Source: Flammeovirgaceae bacterium UBA2786 (GTDB lineage: Bacteria; Bacteroidota; Bacteroidia; Cytophagales; Cyclobacteriaceae). Taken from it: a DNA stretch of 30,902 nt. The stretch covers positions 1 to 30,902 of the forward strand of contig DEIA01000029.1 in assembly GCA_002352225.1 (NCBI GenBank), in the 5' to 3' direction. Under the pieces are notes generated by a model. The model saw nothing but the letters and a program-made list of their open reading frames with translations, was not told where the DNA came from and searched no databases. Position 1 is the first letter of the stretch, and each line of letters starts with the position of its first letter. Positions 15,705 through 21,720 of this stretch are shown piece after piece. Made by a program: the position numbers and the translations under genes.

Positions 15705-17612
15705 TTAGTTATCGCGTACAATCAGTACTGGTATCTTCACCCGGTGACGGACCGTATCTACGGTGGTTCCAAAGATCAAATCTTTAAACAAGTTGTGGCC
15801 ATGCGCACCCATCACCAGCAAGTCGGCATTAAACCGGGTTACTATTTCAGGAATAATACGTTTAGGGTTACCAAACCCTATTTTCATTTCAACATCATAA
15901 CCTTGTTCGCGCAACTGTAATACGTAGTTGTTAAGCGCATTTGTGTCTTCATCCGATTCGTGGTCGGCAATCTGGCTGCCATACCACATGGCTCCGGCTG
16001 TTTCCACCACATGCACTAAAAGATAGTGGGCATTTTTGCCACCTTGTGCAGTGGCGCTACGTATGGTAAGCGAATCAACCGAACTGAAGTCGATTGTAAT
16101 GGCTATATGTTTGTATTCGGTTGAGCCCAAATTGACGAGTTGGGTAGCACTACCATGAGGCGTGTGGGCTTTTTTCTCTTTGCGTTTGCGATCCAATAAC
16201 GGTTTGAATGAAATATAGAATAGCAATGCTCCTGCAAATACACAAACGGGTATTGCGGTTATCCAAACAACCCAGGCACTATTGCCGGCCTCATCTATCC
16301 AAACCGAAATTTCATTCATTACCAGTTTTACATTCAGCGAAATAATAATTACCGCAATAATCCATGCAGCACCTTTTACCCAGGGCTTTATAACAAACAC
16401 ACCCATCTTTTCTTTGTCGCTGGTAAAATGAATGAGCGGAATAATAGCAAACCCTAATTGCAGACTAAGTACTACCTGGCTGAATACAAGTAACTCGCCT
16501 GTGCGGCCTTCACCGTATAAGAGAATAACAATGTAGGCTGGTATAATGGCGATTAACCGGGTGATAAGCCTGCGAAGCCATGGGGCAATGCGCAGATTCA
16601 GGTAGCCTTCCATTACGATCTGCCCCGAAAGGGTTCCGGTAATGGTAGAGCTTTGGCCTGCTGCTATTAGCGCTACACCAAACATGATGGAGGCCCACTC
16701 GTTACCCAACATGGGCGACAGAAACTTATACGCGTCTTGTATGTCTGAGACTTCATACATGCCCGCCCTGAAAAAGGTAGAGGCAGCCAGTATTAAAATA
16801 GCCGCGTTAACGAAGAAAGCTGCATTAAGGGCGATGGTTGAGTCAATCATGTTATACTTTATTGCACTCCATATCCCTTTTTCGCTGGTGTCAATTCTTC
16901 GGGTTTGTACAAGCGAGGAGTGGAGGTAAAGGTTATGCGGCATTACTGTGGCCCCTATAATACCAATGGCAATATAGAGTGCTGTGTCGTTAGGGATAGA
17001 TGGAATAAAGCCTTTCACCAATTCACCCATATCGGGTTTAGCCCAAAACATTTCCAGTAAAAAGGAAACACCTATTGTACCTACCAATGCAATAATAAAG
17101 GCTTCGGTTTTGCGCATACCATAACTTTGCAATACAAGCAGTAGTAATGTATCCAGTACGGTTAAACTAACTCCCCAGATTAGCGGTAAGCCAAACAAAA
17201 GCTGAAGCCCGATGGCCATACCTAATACTTCGGCCAGATCGGTAGCAGCAATGGCAATTTCTGCCAGCACCCACAGGCAAAAGTTTACAACCGGGTGGTA
17301 TGAGCTGCGCGAGGCTTGCGCCAAATCGAGTTGGCGAACAATACCCAACCTGGCACTAAGCGATTGCAACAGCAACGCCATCAGGTTCGACATTAAAAGA
17401 ACCCAAATAAGTGTATAGCCAAACTGACTGCCTCCTGCAATATCGGTTGCCCAGTTGCCAGGATCCATGTACCCCACACTTACCAGATAAGCCGGGCCCA
17501 GAAATGCAAATAATTTACGCCAGCCTTTGCGTTTGGTTACATCTACCGAAGCATGTACTTCGCTTAGTGATTTCCGTTGTTCGTGGTTTCCATTGTGGTT
17601 CATATCAGCCAA
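15705..17612 (-). CDS. Nramp divalent metal transporter fused to a universal stress protein domain
   Basis: A 635-residue fusion. Residues about 30-470 form an Nramp/MntH proton-coupled Mn2+/Fe2+ importer with roughly 11 membrane helices. The TM1 metal motif DPGNW (D50, N53) and the TM6 motif ATVMPHN (A221, M224, H226) are intact. The methionine is the soft ligand that favours Mn/Fe/Cd over Ca/Mg. Residues about 500-635 form a cytosolic UspA domain (YKHIAITIDFSSVDS) with the ATP-binding signature G-x2-G-x9-G-T in GAHGHNLFKDLIFGTT. Typical MntH is about 410-450 residues, so the extra 135 residues are a true second domain and may sense nucleotides or stress. The start overlaps the mntR-like stop by 8 bp, forming a regulator-transporter operon. 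Likely repressed by that regulator when metal is plentiful. Confidence 0.93.
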   Translation of the reverse strand: MADMNHNGNHEQRKSLSEVHASVDVTKRKGWRKLFAFLGPAYLVSVGYMDPGNWATDIAGGSQFGYTLIWVLLMSNLMALLLQSLSARLGIVRQLDLAQASRSSYHPVVNFCLWVLAEIAIAATDLAEVLGMAIGLQLLFGLPLIWGVSLTVLDTLLLLVLQSYGMRKTEAFIIALVGTIGVSFLLEMFWAKPDMGELVKGFIPSIPNDTALYIAIGIIGATVMPHNLYLHSSLVQTRRIDTSEKGIWSAIKYNMIDSTIALNAAFFVNAAILILAASTFFRAGMYEVSDIQDAYKFLSPMLGNEWASIMFGVALIAAGQSSTITGTLSGQIVMEGYLNLRIAPWLRRLITRLIAIIPAYIVILLYGEGRTGELLVFSQVVLSLQLGFAIIPLIHFTSDKEKMGVFVIKPWVKGAAWIIAVIIISLNVKLVMNEISVWIDEAGNSAWVVWITAIPVCVFAGALLFYISFKPLLDRKRKEKKAHTPHGSATQLVNLGSTEYKHIAITIDFSSVDSLTIRSATAQGGKNAHYLLVHVVETAGAMWYGSQIADHESDEDTNALNNYVLQLREQGYDVEMKIGFGNPKRIIPEIVTRFNADLLVMGAHGHNLFKDLIFGTTVDTVRHRVKIPVLIVRDN

Positions 17613-18258
17613 CTACTAAAATGTTTTGTGAAACTGCTTTCGAAATGAATACCCGGTGGTCGTCTATCAAAATCTCCATCGATTCGTCATACTCTTCCTT
17701 ACCCAGTACTTTAATTTTTACACCGGGTCTGGCGCCAATCTTATCGAGGTATTTCAGCAGGTTAGAGTCAGAGTCTTTCACTGCGGCAATCTTTCCCTGA
17801 AACCCGATCTGCAACTGATCTACCGGTACCTGTGGTTGTATTTTGATTTTACCTTTATGGTCGGGTATGGGGTCGCCATGCGGATCTACTTTGGGGTAAC
17901 CGAGAAACTCATCCAGTTTTTCGATCAGGCGGGGTGAGTTAATGTGTTCTAATTGTTCGGCTACTTCGTGCACTTCGTCCCAGGCAAACCCGAGTTTGTC
18001 AACCAGAAAGGTTTCCCAAAGCCGGTGTTTCCGAATCACCATTAAAGCCTCAGTTTTGCCTTTGGGGGTTACATTCACTCCGTAATATTTCTCGTAAGTA
18101 ATTACTTCTTTGGCCGAAAGTTTTTTGATCATGTCTGTAACAGATGCAGCCTTGGTATTCATAGCCACAGCTAGTGCGTTGGTAAGAACGGCTTTAGCGC
18201 CACCATCGGAAAGATGGTAAATGGCCTTGAGGTAGTTTTCTTCGGTAAGACTTAACAT
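17605..18258 (-). CDS. MntR/DtxR-family metal-dependent transcriptional regulator
   Basis: A 217-residue iron/manganese-dependent repressor with three parts: winged HTH (about 1-65, LTNALAVAMNTKAASVTDMIKKL), a dimerisation and metal-binding domain (about 66-140), and a C-terminal FeoA/SH3-like domain (about 145-217). Metal ligands by alignment to DtxR and MntR: H78 and E82 (RKHRLWE), H97, and E101/E104/H105 in EQLEH. The glutamate in place of the DtxR cysteine is the MntR pattern. The N-terminal ligand position (Met10 of DtxR, Asp8 of MntR) is N8. It overlaps the Nramp-USP gene by 8 bp and likely represses both from the palindrome at 18291-18308. Confidence 0.92.
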   Translation of the reverse strand: MLSLTEENYLKAIYHLSDGGAKAVLTNALAVAMNTKAASVTDMIKKLSAKEVITYEKYYGVNVTPKGKTEALMVIRKHRLWETFLVDKLGFAWDEVHEVAEQLEHINSPRLIEKLDEFLGYPKVDPHGDPIPDHKGKIKIQPQVPVDQLQIGFQGKIAAVKDSDSNLLKYLDKIGARPGVKIKVLGKEEYDESMEILIDDHRVFISKAVSQNILVVG

Positions 18259-18279
18259 GATCTTTTAAGGAATGACCCT

Positions 18280-18287
18280 CAAAAGTA
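18280..18287 (-). promoter_or_regulatory. -7 promoter element of the mntR-like/Nramp operon
   Basis: On the minus strand it reads TACTTTTG, a full match to TAnnTTTG, 22-29 bp before the regulator ATG. The DtxR-like palindrome lies immediately upstream, where the -33 to -7 spacer would be. Confidence 0.6.
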
Positions 18288-18290
18288 AAA

Positions 18291-18308
18291 TTTTAGATTA
18301 GTCTAAAA
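18291..18308. promoter_or_regulatory. DtxR/MntR-type operator palindrome
   Basis: Perfect 7-bp arms TTTTAGA (18291-18297) and TCTAAAA (18302-18308) flank TTAG. Apart from paired G-to-A and C-to-T changes this matches the classic DtxR-type core TTAGGTTAGCCTAA. It is 33-50 bp upstream of the regulator start and abuts the -7 element, so metal-bound repressor here would block RNA polymerase. Autoregulation together with the transporter is inferred. Confidence 0.65.
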
Positions 18309-18314
18309 AATAAT

Positions 18315-19418
18315 TTAGATCAAAAATTTTTTAATCTGAACTAAAAATCTGGATTCTTCATCTTGCCAGGTTACCCCTTCTGGTTTTTGGGTGTAGAATG
18401 CTGTATTGAATTGAGCCAGGATTTCCCCAAGATCAGGATTATCGAAATCGACTGTAATAGCCGCATGGCAGGGTTTGCATAACGCTACCCAGGCAGGTTC
18501 TGGTTGAAGCAGGATTGGAAGCTGACAAGCCAGATATTCGAAGAGTTTGGTTGGCATTTTACCACGTGTGTGTGGTGCTGGTGGGTAATAAACTAAACCG
18601 AAATTGGCCGTGCTTATAACGTTCAGAATCTGATTGTGCGGAACCAGCCTGTCGCCACCTATCAGGGTAATAAAGGGGGATCGGTCTATTGCCGATTTAA
18701 TTTTGGCAAGGGTGGAGGGGAGTGCGCAATAGCCAGCTATTGTCAGTTCAAGGTTGGGGTTATGAGTGTGAAGTTTTTTGGCCAGATCAATTGCCTGAAA
18801 AACACCGGTACTTTCGGCCAGTGTTCCGGTAAATACCAGCCTGATTTTTCCGGCTATAGGTTGGCGTTTGAAGTTGGTTGGAACCACTGCTTTGTTTTCC
18901 AGCACCAGACTTTTTGATCGTACAAAAGGCATCTCAGTTTCGTAACACTTTTCAGCCAGAAACACGGCATGAAACAGGGGAGTGATCAGCCGTTCTTTTA
19001 ACCTTACCCAACCGGCCAGTAAGTGCCGGAGAACCGGTGAAAAGGCGGGTGTGTAAAGGATGTTGCGGGCATAATTTTCCCGAATATCATACACAATTTT
19101 ACTCCCAAATAAAATTCTGTTTACAATAGCAACAAACAGTAAATCATGGGTATTAACTATTAATAATTCAGGTTTTACTTGAATACATTTTTGCAGTACA
19201 GAAAGCGGAGCCAGAAGTCGGCCTATACTTATTCGGGAGAATGGTTTTAGTGGTAATATAACCACAGAATCATCAGTTGTTTTGGATTGTGATGGGTAAC
19301 CAATAATGTAAACCATGTGCCCTTCAATTTTAACTAATGAAGCTGCGAGTTTCTCACTCATACGGGTATCGTCTACCGGTTTAAGAATGGAGGCAAGGAC
19401 TATTCTTCGATTTTTCAT
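18315..19418 (-). CDS. Glycosyltransferase family 4-like protein
   Basis: A 367-residue GT-B glycosyltransferase. The N-terminal half (RIVLASILKPVDDTRMSEKLAASL, then PELLIVNTHDLLFVAI and KIVYDIREN) is the acceptor-binding Rossmann domain. The C-terminal half starts with IRLVFTGTLAESTGVFQAIDLAKK, typical of GT4 nucleotide-sugar binding, and has KMPTKLFEYLACQLPILLQ with the conserved Glu. Such enzymes transfer sugars to lipid-linked or surface glycans at the cytoplasmic face of the membrane. The donor and acceptor are unknown. There is no surrounding polysaccharide cluster. The start is only 31 bp from the divergent dapD start. Confidence 0.85.
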   Translation of the reverse strand: MKNRRIVLASILKPVDDTRMSEKLAASLVKIEGHMVYIIGYPSQSKTTDDSVVILPLKPFSRISIGRLLAPLSVLQKCIQVKPELLIVNTHDLLFVAIVNRILFGSKIVYDIRENYARNILYTPAFSPVLRHLLAGWVRLKERLITPLFHAVFLAEKCYETEMPFVRSKSLVLENKAVVPTNFKRQPIAGKIRLVFTGTLAESTGVFQAIDLAKKLHTHNPNLELTIAGYCALPSTLAKIKSAIDRSPFITLIGGDRLVPHNQILNVISTANFGLVYYPPAPHTRGKMPTKLFEYLACQLPILLQPEPAWVALCKPCHAAITVDFDNPDLGEILAQFNTAFYTQKPEGVTWQDEESRFLVQIKKFLI

Positions 19419-19449
19419 TTATTGCGGCCCGGTTTAAAATTAAGCATAA

Positions 19450-20262
19450 ATGCAACTACAGGAAGTGATTGAAAAGGCATGGGCCGATCGGGAGTTATTG
19501 AAGTCCATCGAAACACAGGAAGCAATTCGTGAGGTAGTCTCGTTATTAGATCAGGGTAAACTGCGTGTGGCAGAACAAGTTGGTGAGGTCTGGAAAGTAA
19601 ATGAATGGATTAAAAAGGCAGTGATCCTCTACTTCCCTATCCAGCAAATGGAGGTAATAGAGGTAGGGCCATTTGAATTTCACGATAAAATAGCCCTTAA
19701 AAGAAACTATAAGGCATTGGGTGTTCGGGTTGTACCCCATGCCGTTGCCCGTCATGGATCGTATGTAAGCAAGGGTGTTATTATGATGCCTTCCTATATC
19801 AATATTGGAGCTTATGTGGATGAAGGTACAATGGTTGACACCTGGGCTACGGTTGGAAGTTGCGCCCAAGTTGGAAAAAATGTGCACTTAAGTGGTGGTG
19901 TAGGATTAGGTGGTGTGTTGGAGCCGGTACAAGCTGCTCCTGTTATTATAGAAGATAATGTGTTTGTAGGCTCACGCTGTATTGTGGTGGAGGGTGTGCG
20001 TGTGGGGCGCGAAGCAGTTTTGGGTGCTAATGTGGTACTTACTGCCAGTTCTAAAATAATTGATGTTACAGGCTCTAAGCCTATTGAATATAAGGGCTTT
20101 GTGCCGCCTCGGTCGGTTGTAATTCCAGGAACCATACCAAAGCAATTTCCGGCTGGCGAGTACCAGGTTCCGTGTGCACTTATAATTGGTAAACGTAAAG
20201 AGAGCACCGACAAAAAGACTTCCCTTAATGATGCATTACGCGAAAATAGCGTTTCAGTATAA
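19450..20262 (+). CDS. dapD: 2,3,4,5-tetrahydropyridine-2,6-dicarboxylate N-succinyltransferase
   Basis: A 270-residue trimeric left-handed beta-helix acyltransferase, which succinylates tetrahydrodipicolinate in the lysine/DAP pathway downstream of dapA. The N-terminal helical domain ends near residue 95. The hexapeptide-repeat region spans about 110-220 (YINIGAYVDEGTMVDTWATVGS, followed by HLSGGVGLGGVLEP and NVFVGSRCIVVEGVRVG). Length equals the usual 270-275. The gene is single and transcribed divergently from the glycosyltransferase gene. It commits the organism to the succinylase route for lysine. Confidence 0.96.
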   Translation: MQLQEVIEKAWADRELLKSIETQEAIREVVSLLDQGKLRVAEQVGEVWKVNEWIKKAVILYFPIQQMEVIEVGPFEFHDKIALKRNYKALGVRVVPHAVARHGSYVSKGVIMMPSYINIGAYVDEGTMVDTWATVGSCAQVGKNVHLSGGVGLGGVLEPVQAAPVIIEDNVFVGSRCIVVEGVRVGREAVLGANVVLTASSKIIDVTGSKPIEYKGFVPPRSVVIPGTIPKQFPAGEYQVPCALIIGKRKESTDKKTSLNDALRENSVSV

Positions 20263-20354
20263 CAGATAAATTACAGGTTATAATCCGTTGATTTTAAACC
20301 TTCTGTGGCCTATTTGTGTCTTAATATTAGAACAGTTGCAGACAGGGCATATTT

Positions 20355-20385
20355 TTTGTCGTTAGTGAGGTAACGATTAACTTTA
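20355..20385 (+). promoter_or_regulatory. Candidate promoter of the DUF3108 gene
   Basis: TTTG at 20355-20358 and TAACTTTA at 20378-20385 are 19 bp apart, close to the Bacteroidetes -33/-7 pattern. The -7 element ends only 5 bp before the annotated ATG, so the transcript would be nearly leaderless, or translation starts further in. Confidence 0.4.
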
Positions 20386-20390
20386 TAGTC

Positions 20391-21206
20391 ATGAAAGTGT
20401 TGATAAATAGTGTAGTTGTTATTCTTCTGGCAAGCGCATTTACACAACCTGACGATAGCGACTTTGTTACGCTTAAAAACACCAGTTTCACAAAAGGTGA
20501 GGTATTAAATTACCGGGTAAACTTTGGTTTTTTTACTGTAGGTAAGGCTTCTACTGTAATAGAGAATAAGGTGTTTATGATGAACAATCGCCCCAGCTAT
20601 AAAGTGGATGCCTATGGCGAAACATCAGGGTTGGTCTCGTGGATAACAAAGGTTAATGATCAATGGGGTGCCTACATCGATACCGCTGCTTTGGTTACAC
20701 ACGTATCGTATCGGAAAATTCGCGAGGGTAACTACAGAAAAGACGAAATGGTTACCTACGATCATGAAAAGAACCAGGCCGAGGTTAAGGTTTTGAACAA
20801 AACCACTAATGTATATGGCGATCCTAAATACTATCAAACACCTGATAACGTGCGCGATATGGTGGCCGGTTTTTTATATCTGCGGGTAATAGATTTTAAT
20901 AAACACAAGAAGGGCGATACTCTTTCTATCTCCGGATTTTTTGAAGACACTGCCTATCATATGAGAATTATTTATGCCGGAAAGGATAAAGTAAATACAA
21001 AGCTTGGCAAAATTCCCTGTCACAAACTTATACCCGTTATGCCCGACAATAAATTATTTGACGGAGAAAACTCCGTAACCTGTTGGATTTCGGACGATGG
21101 GAATCGGATTCCGGTTAAAATACAGGCTAAAATGTTTATTGGTAGTACGGGTATCGAGTTGGTAGGTATTAAAGGTTTGAGAAATCAACTCCGGGTTCTT
21201 CTTTAA
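20391..21206 (+). CDS. DUF3108 family exported protein
   Basis: A 271-residue protein with an N-terminal signal peptide (MKVLINSVVVILLASAFTQP) and no later membrane segment, so it is periplasmic or outer-membrane associated. The body is beta-rich: FTKGEVLNYRVNFGFFTVGKAS near residues 32-53, then VDAYGETSGLVSWITKVNDQWG. This is the DUF3108 pattern common in Bacteroidota and Proteobacteria. The fold is predicted beta-sandwich or barrel-like, and the function is not established. It lies between dapD and mscL on the same strand with gaps of about 130 and 70 bp, so probably separate transcription. Confidence 0.8.
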   Translation: MKVLINSVVVILLASAFTQPDDSDFVTLKNTSFTKGEVLNYRVNFGFFTVGKASTVIENKVFMMNNRPSYKVDAYGETSGLVSWITKVNDQWGAYIDTAALVTHVSYRKIREGNYRKDEMVTYDHEKNQAEVKVLNKTTNVYGDPKYYQTPDNVRDMVAGFLYLRVIDFNKHKKGDTLSISGFFEDTAYHMRIIYAGKDKVNTKLGKIPCHKLIPVMPDNKLFDGENSVTCWISDDGNRIPVKIQAKMFIGSTGIELVGIKGLRNQLRVLL

Positions 21207-21220
21207 GTCAACCGTAAGCG

Positions 21221-21252
21221 TTGGTAATCTTTACAATACTTCATTATTTTTG
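21221..21252 (+). promoter_or_regulatory. Candidate promoter of mscL
   Basis: TATTTTTG at 21245-21252 is a full match to the -7 consensus, with TTG at 21221-21223 as a -33-like element 21 bp upstream. It is 23 bp from the mscL ATG. Confidence 0.5.
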
Positions 21253-21275
21253 AACAATACTTAAATCTACAATCT

Positions 21276-21650
21276 ATGCTTAAGGAGTTTAAAGCCTTCG
21301 CCATGCGGGGCAATGTTATTGATCTTGCAATTGGGGTAATTATTGGTGGTGCTTTTGGAGCCATTGTCAGTTCTCTTATCAACGATGTAATTACACCTCT
21401 TGTTCTGAAACCCGCTCTGGATGCAGCTCATCTAAGTAAACTTGAAGACCTTACCGTATTTGGCGCAGTAAAATATGGCAAGTTTCTGGGTGCAACTATT
21501 AACTTTATCATTATAGCATTTGTACTTTTCTTAATTGTGAAGGGAATTAATGCTTCTAAGAAAAAGGAAGAAGTTAAACCTGCTGCCCCTGCAGCGCCAC
21601 CAGCCGACATACAACTATTAACTGAAATTCGGGACCTACTGAAGAAGTAG
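21276..21650 (+). CDS. mscL: Large-conductance mechanosensitive channel
   Basis: A 124-residue MscL, the pentameric inner-membrane valve that opens under high tension to release solutes during hypo-osmotic shock. The amphipathic N-terminal helix MLKEFKAFAMRGN is followed by TM1 (VIDLAIGVIIGGAFGAIVSSLINDVI), the periplasmic loop, TM2 (about 73-92, INFIIIAFVLFLIVKGIN), and the cytoplasmic charged cluster KKKEE with a terminal helix. Everything conforms to the family, including the short proline/alanine linker before the C-terminal helix. Confidence 0.96.
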   Translation: MLKEFKAFAMRGNVIDLAIGVIIGGAFGAIVSSLINDVITPLVLKPALDAAHLSKLEDLTVFGAVKYGKFLGATINFIIIAFVLFLIVKGINASKKKEEVKPAAPAAPPADIQLLTEIRDLLKK

Positions 21651-21720
21651 ATTTCTGGAAGTTGTGTGATTTTTTTGGATCTCTGGTTTGATTAATAATT
21701 TATTTCAAAAATTAGCTTGT

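Noticed and set aside
21688..21720. TTG start 33 bp upstream of the repeat protein ATG
   Set aside because: The extra 11 residues place a polar stretch ahead of the signal peptide; ATG 21721 is the better start.
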